Assembly: GCA_943737045.1 (NCBI GenBank)
Contig: CALSFV010000067.1
Coordinates: forward strand, 310,001-374,000
Length of the DNA: 64,000 nucleotides
Source of the DNA: Parapristionchus giblindavisi
Lineage: Eukaryota > Nematoda > Chromadorea > Rhabditida > Diplogasteridae
Direction of reading: 5' to 3'
Part shown: positions 29,931 through 40,900 of the stretch, in pieces
Position numbering within the stretch: position 1 is the first letter of the stretch
Layout: each line of letters opens with the position of its first letter
The notes under the pieces: generated by a model
What the model was told of the DNA's origin: nothing
What the model saw: only the letters and a program-made list of their open reading frames with translations
The model's database searches: none
Program-made: the position numbers and the translations under genes

Positions 29931-30570
29931 ATCTCGTATACGTATTGATCCTCGCCTACAGCACGCTTCTTAGTCGAAGAGAGACCAGAGAAATAAGAGA
30001 GAGTTGCATAAGGAATAAGACGAAGAGAGATAGGGAATATTTTCTAGAGAGAGCAGAGTTGTAGAAAGTGGACTAGAGAGTACGCTAGAGTGAGAGAGCA
30101 CTACGGGAGAGGAATACTCTCACCCAAGAAAAGGAAAGAAGGCGAATAAGCAAAGTAAGTCTTTTCTCGTTCATTATGCGTGTGTTTGGTTCTGGTCTTC
30201 GTTTTGGTATCTGAACAGCTTCGAAGCCTTTCTGGCGATCCCCGACGCGCGACCGCGACCGCATCGCGCCGATTATCAAACACTTTGTTGATTGTATTCC
30301 GCTCTAGGCTCGAATTTTCCTTCCTTTCTGATTCGTAGTGAAATGAGACTCAATGGATTGTCGTACATTGGTCCAATCGTTCTCTCTATATACATGCAAT
30401 AGTGTACAAGTTATTATTGATGGCTTACACTCATTTAAGATTATGATTTATATGTTTAGTTTTTCGCAGAAAATCAAATATTCTATATATCGTTCTATGT
30501 TCGTGCCTTTCTTCCATTGTCATATACAGATGTGTGCGTTTTTATTTCTTTGAGCGCGGAAATATTCAGT

Positions 30571-30640
30571 GCCCTTCAAAGGAACATTCCATGCTAACTT
30601 GATTCGCCGCTCTGGCCACTCTATCTCGCGCATTTTCTAT
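30571..30640. repeat. Hairpin MITE copy E (left half only)
   Basis: CAAAGGAACATTCCATGCTA followed by GCCGCTCTGGCCACTCTATC matches the left half of the TTAA-flanked family at 29002-29108. The right half is missing. Confidence 0.6.
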
Positions 30641-32969
30641 TTTATTGATAAGGTCTTGTCAAATTTTCAAATTATATTGATATGTCTTTAGTGTTCCTTG
30701 CACAAACAACTTATAAAGTTCGCTGTATGTTCGGTTCATAATTGTGCTAGACAACTACAAAACAAGCTTTTTGACAACATTTTCGGATGATTTTTGACAG
30801 TTCATTGGAATACAATTGTAATTCGATCTACTTAATTTCTTCCTATTTTCAAGCTAAGTTAATAGCATTATTTCTATCGAAAAAAATGTCTCTATTTGCG
30901 AAAATAATTGAAGTATAGCATAGCTGTAGCCAGTGTAGTAAATAACATATTTCGTACGGAGCTTTAGCGGAATCGTTTCACTTTTTTGGATAAGTTGTTT
31001 CTTCCAGTAGAATATTAATATTCAATCAATTTAATCAGTATCGCTTGTACAAATACTGACACTATCATAATATATTGATACTCTCAGTACATACTCATTT
31101 AATATTCCATTTCTTTACCTTAGATACGTTTCTATTTCTCTTTTTCTAATCAATGATAATCTTAGAGAGTGTCAATGAGCTATTTCATTTCGAATTATCC
31201 AATTTTGTATTTTCGCTAATTTTAGACAGTCAGTTGTTTTCCGGAAGGGGGAATAATGTATCTTCGGTTTTCTCAGATTCTAGGCACTGCTTTTTAAAGA
31301 CGGGGTGGATAAAGTGAAAACAGTCACAATACGATGTGTTCCTTTCCACAAAAAAACGGATTTTTGTGCACGTGAGGTCTACTTGTTGAGAGTTTTGTTC
31401 TTGGTTTTGACCATCGACTTCTTCGATTATTGCTTACTAGACTATTAGCTAGTTTAATATTCACCAATGCAGCCTATACTACTTCATTTTGTAAAAGTTA
31501 AGTTTAACGAATACTAATAAATGAAGCATTTGACTTCCAAGAATAAAAATTTGTTATGAACTCAGTCTTTGATCAGTATAATATTATTGCATCTCTATGT
31601 GCTTTGATTCGAGATTCTTCAACGATTACGCAAATATCTTACCTTCATCACATACATTTGAGATATTTGAAAGAATAGAAAAGACAGAGATTCATTTGAT
31701 ATTCACTCATGATCATGTAGGTTTCTCTACACTTAATTCCCTCTATCATATCCTATACCAGTTTCTCTTCTATTTTTACCTCGTATATCTACTAACAATA
31801 AGAAAGAAACAAGGTGTGTTGCGAGGGCTTTTGCGTCAGATAGTCTAAAAACGTCACTGACGAATATTCTCTGTTTAAAATGGTCAAGGTGTAGAAAAGA
31901 TGGTATTTTAATCTTTATTTAAACTTTATATTTGACATTTTTACTACCACTATTTCCATGTTTCCATTGAAGGGAGAGCATACATTCTTATATGCATAAA
32001 TAAATAATTCAGTTTATATATAGAATAATTCCTAAAATATCAATGAGTGTTCCTTTCTCACACCCTCTCACATCCACATCTCTATCTCTCTTCTTCCCTT
32101 CTCTCTTCATTCCCTTCATCTCTTTCTATCATTATGAATGCATGCTCTCTCTACCATAATTTCTCTTCTTCTTCTTCTTCTTTCTCTTTACCATAAAAGT
32201 CATCTTCACATTTCTTATCCTAAATTTGTTCCTTTCCCTCAACAAATACTCTAAACAAAGGATACCATTTTGTATTTTATGCACTATTTGGTTGTTCTTA
32301 TAATTTTCACATTTGCATTGAATTTACACGGATCCTAGCCTGTCAATCATTTTCTGCAAAGTTTGTCATACGTTTCTTTAACAAGGGGCGCAATAATCAA
32401 CGATATATTCATTTCTCTCATTGTATATTTGTTCTGCATTTCCATAATAATATTTATTTTCAATGTATCTATTTTGAGTTTCTGACATTTACTTTCAAGA
32501 CTTTCATGATTGTACTCAATCTTGAAAGTCTTGAAAGCACATTGTGTTGATGTTACTCTCATATTGCTTTTTAATCATATTTATATTATTCAATACATGG
32601 TAAACACTACCCACTGGTGACGTCTTCAATATTGAGGAAATGAAAATGTAAAGTACACCGTAAAAATTCTTGATTATTTCATGCGGTACTGATTACATAC
32701 ATAATAGAAGCCGTCACATAGATACGTCACAATTATGTGCAGTTATAATTATACAATCATATCAACATATCATATCAATCTATTATATTACATTATATTG
32801 TAGCAGAACCCTACCAACCACTATTTCATAACAAGGCATTTTCCAATTTTTAAGGTATAGTACTGCACAAAATTTTCATTCTTTGATCCTTTGATGAATG
32901 TCGGACAGAGTTTCTCTACACTGTCTCATCCTAATTTAATTTTTCGCCCCTACCCGCCATGATTTAGTC

Positions 32970-33080
32970 GGACTCTCTCTCTCCCTCTCTCCCCTCTCTC
33001 CCCCTCTCCCTCTCGCTCACACTCTCTCTGTTTCTTTCTCACTCAATCTATATCCTTTCTAGAGCTCTCTCTCTCTGCCA
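32970..33080. repeat. CT-rich low-complexity tract
   Basis: CTCTCTCCCTCTCTCCCC-type simple sequence on the plus strand, shortly upstream of the candidate secreted-protein exons. Confidence 0.75.
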
Positions 33081-33299
33081 TTTATTCTGTTTCTACCTCT
33101 CTTTCTTCGTTGTTCTTTCCCATCTCCTTCTTTTTCTCCAAATGATTTTCAATCCGCCACTGATATAAGCGACTTCCTTTTCAAAAGCCATTACGTTTTT
33201 CAGAACCATGTAAGATTTCTACCTATGTAAATCATCTAAGCTTTTTCTGCATACTCTCGAAGTTCTTCACTGTAATTTCCTGAATTTGTTGTTTTGTAG

Positions 33300-34785
33300 C
33301 TATCGCTGTCGTATTTTCTCATTCTTTCCATCGTCGTAGACTCAGAATTCAAATCAGATAAGAGTCGTCCGATGTAAATTGTTATTTGTAGCATTCGCCT
33401 CTTTCGTCCTTAGATAAGTGCTTTTGCCTTTTCACTGGGTGTTTTTCACCAAGACTGATCATCATTTCACAATGGATTGCAGCAAATGTGACTTTAAAGA
33501 ATTTCCCCTCGATATATTGACTATCTATCAGCTCTGGGGCCGAAATTTGTGAAAACTTTTACTTACAAACATAACTTCATGAGCGTAGATGGAGAACATT
33601 TACCAAATCACTCGCGATATCACGTTTTTCCCCGACAAACAATGAATATGTATTGATAACAACGAATACTAGACGAATGTACACAAAGGAACAGCAGCTG
33701 AAAATGACTTCACTGCCTGACATTATTGATTTTCTTTTAAATATGTCCAAAGATACATGACTTACACGGCGTATTCCTTTGATATTGATCGTATAAAATG
33801 TACTTGTATAAGAAAATAACAAATCTGCTGTAAATAGTTTTTTTTGCACAATTCTCTTGGTATTTACTAAATACCAAGAGAAAGGGTGCAAAAAAGTAAC
33901 ACTCGGAACCAAATATTTCGCCTGCATTCTTTCGCCATTGTCTCTATTATCACTACACTAACTCAAATCTCACCCGTCTGATCTTCGCAGAACTGATTTT
34001 ATATTTTTAAGAGAGTTTAAAAGTAATGTGAACACAAGGAAATGCAATTGTCGACACTCTCGTACAAATAAATGAAGAGATTTTTAAAATTTATTTTATG
34101 CTTAATACATATATTTGTTCCTTTTTTCATAATCTTTCTTTCTGCGTTAATATTCATTTTCTGTCGGAAATACGCCTGAGCAAATATGTCACGAGCAGCG
34201 CTTCTTCCTATTTCCACTATCACCCCATTGCCTATCTCATTTCAACTATCCAATCTCTCATATTTCTCTCTCTCTTCCTTCGAACATTCAATGTTCTCTT
34301 ATACTTTCTCTATCTGGGGAGAAACTGATCGAATTCTGTTTGTGACATGTAAACACCGATGAAGTCATTAGAATAACTAAACAATATAGATTTACATCCA
34401 TGATTTCATCGTATATTTGTTCTCTTACAATCATTGTGTCTAAAAAGAGATTTTATTTTGCATTTTTTATTCATCGACACGATAATTTTTCCATACTAAT
34501 TTGTCTTTTAGGTGTTATAGTACGATCCAGACAGGTTTATTTACCCGTTGATTAATATATTTGAAATGTGATTAAGCGGATAAATCTTGTTAAATTTAAA
34601 ATCAATATTTGTAAGAAAGGCCTAGAAACAATTTGATCTGCAGAATCCCCTTTTATTATATTCGCCCGAACGATTCCATTGTAAATGAGCGAGAAGGAAG
34701 ATACGAACAATTGCCACCTTTGGATAGAGAAACATCGAGAAAAGGGAATAATATTGACCTTCGAGATTTCGAAATATTGATGTAA
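33300..34785 (+). CDS. Candidate small secreted-protein gene (two exons, 5' end missing)
   Basis: Exon 33300-33373 follows GTTTTGTAG and ends at GTAAAT. It encodes a hydrophobic run, LSLSYFLILSIVVDSEFKSD, that resembles the core and cleavage region of a signal peptide. Exon 34644-34781 follows ATCTGCAG and ends at a consensus GTAAGT. It encodes a hydrophilic stretch with FYYIRPNDSIVNEREGRY and LRDFEILM. The first exon leaves two bases and the second supplies one, so they join in frame. Without a further splice the frame stops at 34783-34785. No start codon exon is found and no family is recognised. A mariner fragment begins about 350 bases downstream. This could be chance. Confidence 0.3.
33852..33882. 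repeat. Perfect 31-base palindrome
   Basis: TTCTCTTGGTATTTA, one C, then its exact reverse complement TAAATACCAAGAGAA. It can form a 15-bp hairpin on either strand. I see no associated gene. Confidence 0.85.
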
Positions 34786-35129
34786 GTGTATCTGTTATAT
34801 ATTCATAAACATATCTTACATTCCACAGTCTGATGTACTACCCCAAGTGTTATTGAAAAATTCCTTCTTATTGCTCAACGCTAATAATATGTTTAAACGT
34901 TTTGAAAAGAAAAGAAAAAATGTCCTTCCTTATTTGCTCACTCCCTCATCACAACAGTACTCCGCAAAATATTATTAGGTTGAGTCATATGAATTGGTCA
35001 ATTTTAAGTAAACTTCACACATCATTCTCGCACTCTTGTCTTTCCTTATTTCTCATGAGTTTAAGTTAGATATCAGTGGGTTAATTTTATCTAACAATAA
35101 GTATGCTTACAATACATTTCTCTCGTCGA

Positions 35130-35650
35130 GCACTCGAGAATGCTTCAAAATTTCATCGATGATAAAATTCGGAATGTTACGCTTTTTTTCATCCTGTCCG
35201 GCGAAAGATCAACCGGCACCCAAACGACGTCTAGCAGAAATTCTATCTTGGAGCAGAGTCGCATGCTGAAGTGCGTAGATGGTATAGAGAATTCGAAAAC
35301 GAGGACATTTTTATCGATGATGACCGTCTCCTTTATTGTTTTAACTCGATCGAATGCATTATGTTGTAGAGGACGACCATTATCTCACCACGCGCAATCT
35401 TGCAACCACACTTGAGGTAGTACATCTGAGAGGGAGGAAACCTAGAAGATGGATACCGCACCAATTGAATGATCGGGTCAACAAGAATCACAAGGTGGGC
35501 ATAAGTTCGACTCTTGTGACCATTTATCACAGATTCCATTGATTGTGACTCGATTTCATGATCACTGAAGATGATAAGTGGATGCTGTAGGACAACTATG
35601 AGAGTAAGGAAAGTGGGTCTATACATACCCAACCCCTCCGATTATCGCCT
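35130..35650 (+). pseudogene. Degenerate mariner transposase fragment
   Basis: Plus-strand frames show mariner-like pieces in order: IRNVTLFFILSGERSTGT in the N-terminal helix-turn-helix region, EVRRWYREFENEDIFIDDD matching the RRW-FRxGDxSLED block, and ITEDDKWM (35561-35584) matching the ITGDEKW catalytic block. Stops and frameshifts separate them. No ends were identified; the C-terminal catalytic part is absent. Confidence 0.65.
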
Positions 35651-35879
35651 TTTTTTATCCTTCGATCACTAAGAGATCCGATGAAGACCGAAATGACCAA
35701 CTTCTTCTTCACCCTTCCCTATTTATTCTACATAAACTACATGAACGATGAGAGATGACCATTGATACACATGGTGATTATTTCTAATCGTCAACTCTTT
35801 CTACAATCTACTGACGAATAAGAATATTAAAGTGTCAAAATCACGCAATCTTTATGGTTAAACCTAATACTATTATAGC

Positions 35880-36540
35880 ATGTAATTTCATTTTTGTATA
35901 TATTTTTTCATTGTTCTGTTATCTTTACATCTTTATTCTTTCTATTTTTCTGCCAATAATATTATCATTTCTTTCTCCTTATCTCTTTCCCTATCTAGCC
36001 TTCGTTCTCTACATATATCTTTGTATATTCGTCTTCGTCGTTATCCCTCATCTCGTTCTTCTCCTTCTATATACATATATGTGTCTGTGTCAGAGTTCGA
36101 TGCATTCCCTCATCCCATTCTTCTTCGACGCCCTTTCACATTCATCTCTCTTCACCACCCCCCCCTCCCTTTTCTTCTCTCCTATCATTTTTCCTCTCCC
36201 CCTCCATTTCTCTCCCATCTTCCTCCCTCTTCCTCTCACCCCCTTTATCTCTTCCTCTCTCTTTTCCTCACTCTTATCCTCTCCTTCACCATCCCCTCCT
36301 TCTCCCTCTTCCTCTTCCTCTATCCCCATCCTTCTTCCTCTTCCTCTCTCTCCTCCCTCCCCTCCCTCAACTAGTGAATCGCTGGTACTCTATCACATTG
36401 CTACTCCCTCATTCGGAAAAAGCATCTATTCCCCTTCTCCCTTTCTTCCCTTCTCTCCTTTCTTTACTTTTTCTAACTTTTGGCTCTTCTTTTATTCTTT
36501 TTTCTTCATTCACCCATTCTAAATTCGCTCCTCCTCCTCT
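35880..36540. repeat. Extended pyrimidine-rich tract
   Basis: Over 600 bases dominated by C and T on the plus strand, densest at 36140-36370 where CCTCTTCCTC and CTCTCCCC units recur. It creates a 222-codon plus-strand open frame made almost only of Leu, Ser, Pro, Phe and Ile, which I do not accept as a gene. Confidence 0.8.
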
Positions 36541-36770
36541 CACTTATGAACACTAATCATGGGTCTCACTATAACTATTCTGAAACTATTGAAGGAAGGA
36601 ACAACAGTCCAACCTACCTACCTTCCGTGATGAACGTCCTCCGCATAATCAAATTCATTCTTTTCTTCCTTTTATGATTACCATCCACAAATTCTAGTAT
36701 GCTTCATGGAACATATATTAGTTGTTTTTAAAATGAACGGAAGAAGTGGAAGATTTATTGATAATAATTT

Positions 36771-36849
36771 GAGTCCCAGCTCTGGCCACTCTCTCACATA
36801 TCTTTTGCACGTTCCACCAGAGCGGTTTATGTTTTGAAGTGTCTTTAAC
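36771..36849. repeat. Hairpin MITE copy F
   Basis: CCCAGCTCTGGCCACTCTCT and CCACCAGAGCGGTTTATG are the arm pair of the TTAA family. The right end GAAGTGTCT is followed by TTAA. The left terminal part is not recognisable. Confidence 0.6.
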
Positions 36850-37264
36850 AGTGCTGTTTTGGTTCGTGACTAGAATATATGTCCCTTCTTCTTCCTTCCA
36901 TTACGGCTGACTCATAATCGATTCCTATTATATATTGCTTTTCGCACACAAATGTTTTTCGTCGTTGGTTGATGGTAGGAGAGAAAGACCCTAAAATGCC
37001 CTCATAGGTGGTAAATTGGTTCTTTTTATGTCTTCCTATGTATCTCAACCCCATCTCCTCTCTATCTATCTGTCTATCCCTCTTACTCTCGTTCTTTCTA
37101 AGACGACATTTCTATTCCAATATATCTTCTGAATCGGTTTCCTACTGATGTAGGTCACCCATCTTATCCATCTCTCTTCTTCCACCTCTTCCATGTCCAT
37201 GTCTCATCTTTCTTCCTAATATCGGAGACGGAGAAGAAACACTCATTTCACGACGAGACGAAAG

Positions 37265-37350
37265 ATGGAGGACCTTTTCCATGGAAGGAGAGAGGAAGGG
37301 AGAGGGATAGAGAAGAGGAGAGGGAGATATAGAAAGGGAGAAGGAAGGAG
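37265..37350. repeat. GA/GGAAG-rich purine tract
   Basis: GGAAGGGAGAGGGATAGAG-type purine run, followed within 100 bases by pyrimidine tandem repeats. Confidence 0.7.
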
Positions 37351-37427
37351 GAGGTGCATGTTGCTACATCCTCCCGTGGATATATTTGTAAGAGAGGGGC
37401 TTCCTTCTCGCCCTCTTTTGTTACTAT

Positions 37428-37519
37428 TCTCTGTCTCTTCCTCTCTTACTCCATCCATTCTCTGTCTCTTCCTCTCTTACTCCATCCATCTCTGTCTCTT
37501 CCTCTCTTACTCCATCCAT
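37428..37519. repeat. Tandem repeat, three copies of a 30-31-bp pyrimidine-rich unit
   Basis: Units 37428-37458, 37459-37489 and 37490-37519 share TGTCTCTTCCTCTCTTACTC followed by CATCCAT. They are identical apart from one base of length. Confidence 0.9.
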
Positions 37520-37901
37520 TCTCACTCCTCTCCTCTTCTACCTCTCTCACTCCTCCTCAGACGTCGTCACCCTTTATGTCATGTATGCATCAAACATCTT
37601 GGAGACGGCTAAGCCATAAACCCCTGTTATGAGCTACTTCTCACTTTGCTATCAATGATCCCTAACATATTGAACATCTCTTCATAGCTGTATTCTCGCT
37701 TGCATTTATTTTTATTTTTGTCGGAATTTAAAATAATATACAGATTTGTATGTCTAGTCCGTGTATCATATTTGTTTCATTGATTTTAATATACAACAAA
37801 TTAAATTAAATTAAATCTCTTTGTAGTTGTTGCGGTTTGGATATTAGTGCCGGGTCGGGCCCTCCTCTCTTCATTCCTGATTCACAACATAGAGGAAGAG
37901 G

Positions 37902-40900
37902 ATGCTCGGAGCCTCGAGTAGTGAGGACGAAGATGAGGAGTTCATTGAGGATAATCATGAGGTTCATACTATACTTTGAATATCTATACTTTATTGAATA
38001 GTTTGAATCTCTCTTAATGGGATTACTGTTGTCTGAAAGGCGATGATGATACTTTTACTATCCACACTATACTAACAAGCGTGTGAAAATATCATTAACC
38101 GCAATGTCGGCCAATTTTCCAATTTGACGTCTTCTCTAGAAATGAAATATGACATGAAACGGATTCGTGCTTAACATTTCTAATATAAAATGTCTGGCTC
38201 ATTCCAGATTCACAACAACAACAAGAAGCGTTCATTTATGGCATCATCACAACGATCTGCTTCCCCCGCACCCTCTGATAGTGTCAGTCAGTGTAACTCG
38301 ATCAAAAGGGATAACAGTGCTCGACGAGGAATGGACACACCTACGAAGAGTATCGTGGTCTCGGTAAGGTTTTTGTAAGTTGTTATTGGTTAAGTAGGGT
38401 TGTATCCTACATGTAAAAATAATTGTATCATGAACGGTGTGAATGGATCTGAACGGATCAGGCCGATCAAACGGGATTGTGAGCGAGCCTTCCATTTTCG
38501 TTATTTTTCTTTCTTTTCATTGTTTGTCTTTTCATCGAATCTACTATATTGAAATTCATTAGGCCAAAATATTGCCATTTAACAAAAATCATAATTTTCG
38601 CGAGAAATAAATTGCTCCAATGAACGAAAATTGACCCATTTATTCAGCGTATAATCGGAACAATTTATTCATTTGTAAAGCAATGATTTTTGCTAAATGG
38701 CAATATTTTGGCGTGATTTCTTTCAATACAGTAGATTCGAAGGAAAGAAAAACAATGAAAAGAAAAAAAATAACGAAAATGGCCTTCTCGCTCACAATCC
38801 CGTTTGATCGGCCTGATCCGTTCAGATCCATTCACACCGTTCATGATACAACTATTTTTACATGTACGATAATTGATTTTTCGATTTGGTTGGGCAACCG
38901 AAGAGCATTGGGGTGGGTTACGGTTGGGGTACTGAAAATTAATCTTGGTGAAAGTGGTTGAACCGCATTTTAGTGTAGCTTGATATTTGTAAACTAAAAT
39001 GGATCATGATGTATGATCATGAATTGCATTTATTGTTTGACCAGATGTGAGTGGTCGGAGTTCAGTTCCATTTCTCATTTATCTTTTTATTCTTTATAGT
39101 CAATTAGATGAAAATAATGAATTATTCACAATACTTTGCGTCATTATTTTATCATATTTGATCACAGCGGACTTCATTCAAAGTCATTGGGACACCTTAG
39201 CACTTACTGTTTTTTTCATGTTTTTTAAAAGCCTTTTCTATGTATTTGATTCGTTATTTTTTCTCTAATCCTACATAAGCGCAAACGAATAGTGAAACAA
39301 ATGAATTGAGTTGAAATTGTTATGCTACCGTAAGCGAAAAATTGTGTAAGCGAAAAATTCTTCTAAAAAGAAGTATTGAAATTTATCACCAACATTTCCG
39401 AACGCTGATTTTATTACGGTATTTGAAAAAGTTTTCATTCGCTTTAATTTCGTGCCTGAATGTCATCGGTACGAGTCTATTCAATCCTTTCACACTTTAT
39501 GAGAATTGTGTCCCTGGTCAGTGATCTCATCATTTCTAACGTACTCTATCAAAGATAAAGCCTGCCTTGGTGAAGATATCATAGCAACTTTCCATAATTA
39601 TGAATACCCCGATGAAGTGTTATTACTGTGTATGGATTAATCAATGAGGAACATTTCTCTCGAAATTGATAAGTGTGCATCCTCTAAGACTTCATTGAAA
39701 GTCATTGAATAGGAGCGGAAGAAAGGGAATAATGAAGAAAGATATGAAGAAGGAGAAAGGAGAAGGGAGGGACAACCATGAAATTGTCATTTTGAGTCAT
39801 GTCACGAGAGAAAACATGAGGGAAATACGTAAATGAAAGAGAAGAAAGGAGATGTGGTGGGTAGAGGTCGGAAATTCGATCTCCCTCATACTTGGTCCTC
39901 TGAGAAAGAATATATCACTGAAGAGTGCATGGAGGATGAGTTGAGAAGTAAGGAATTGGCATGAGGCCAAAAATCATCATGGAATACATTAGATATATTG
40001 AATGAAGTTGTTAAAGCTTGAAAATTTACTGGAAACTTCCTTTATTTTTGTATCAGATCTTATTGTTAGATTCAATATAGTTTTTAAATTTTAAAATTTC
40101 AGCAACGAAATCTATCCACCGCCTCCAGACCGATGCTGCAGTCCTCTCAGGTAATGAAAATATTAAAATCGGTCTTGGCAATAAAGGAGTTATTGTTTAA
40201 TATTAAGTTATTAATAAAGATTCTTGATGGTTTCAGGACATTTCGGACACAGAAACAGCTGAGGTTGAAGAGAATCATTCTCATGAACCTGAGAGTAATC
40301 TATCTAAGGAAGAACAAGAACGAATGAAGTGAGTTATTATTAAGATATTATATTCTAAGTAAGGGAATAATACATTTAGTATGTTCTGCAGTGTATCCTC
40401 AGTATCTCAAACAATTTTAGAGCTATTGTAGATATGTTTTTGATTAAAGAGATGTTCTGAGATGAGCTGATAAGAATGCTTTATTATAAAATTAAATAAT
40501 GAACAAAAAATGATTATGAATTGGATAATTGTATAATAATTTAAAAAAATATGCTAGGGAGGTGTTGAATACATAACCTGACGAACATAAGATAGGAGTG
40601 AATATCGAAAACAAAATGGTAGTTGATGTTATAACTTACTATTGCAGGGCTGAACAAGAAGAGGAGGATCATAAGAAGATGCTGCAATTATATATCTTCG
40701 TTGCACGATGCATCGCCTATCATTTCAATGCGAAGCAAGTGGTATGTAAACCCCTCCAATTTCCCCTTCCAATCTTTGGGAATGATCCAATGATTAGGTT
40801 AAATATAACAACAGACCAAGGATTAATGTAGCAGGTGTACATATGTAATTATTTATAAGATACAGGAATGCGTATAAATGATATGAAATGTTAGGTTTAA

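Larger units (their letters stand above)
27665..33299. other. Intergenic region, repeats only
   Basis: Apart from the snap-back element (28221-28842), two or three hairpin MITE copies, and CT-rich fields near 29.8 and 33.0 kb, I see no supported gene. Open frames here are short and either polypyrimidine-derived or without splice support. Splice-like sites alone are too common to call exons. Confidence 0.5.
34786..37901. other. Region upstream of unc-31
   Basis: It contains a mariner fragment (35130-35650), long pyrimidine-rich sequence (about 35880-36540), a hairpin MITE half (36771-36849), a purine tract (37265-37350) and a 31-bp tandem repeat (37428-37519). A TTTGTAG acceptor at 37820-37826 lies 75 bases before the unc-31 ATG and probably marks the trans-splice site or a 5' UTR intron end. 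No TATA-type promoter can be assigned with confidence. Confidence 0.5.

Noticed and set aside
29638..30064. Overlapping plus-strand frames rich in Ser, Pro and Leu
   Set aside because: Translation of the CCCTCTCCCTTT tandem tract; three frames are open at once, as expected for simple sequence.
33577..33927. 116-codon minus-strand frame with hydrophobic segments, possible receptor fragment
   Set aside because: No conserved receptor motif could be read and it contains the 31-base palindrome. No neighbouring exons in phase.
35413..35421. let-7-like seed TGAGGTAGT
   Set aside because: Only the seed matches; the following bases do not, no hairpin precursor is evident, and the site is inside a mariner remnant.
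35854..36522. Longest single open frame in the window (222 codons, plus strand)
   Set aside because: It lies over a pyrimidine-rich tract, is made almost only of Leu, Ser, Pro, Phe and Ile, and parallel frames are open too. No motif or splice support.
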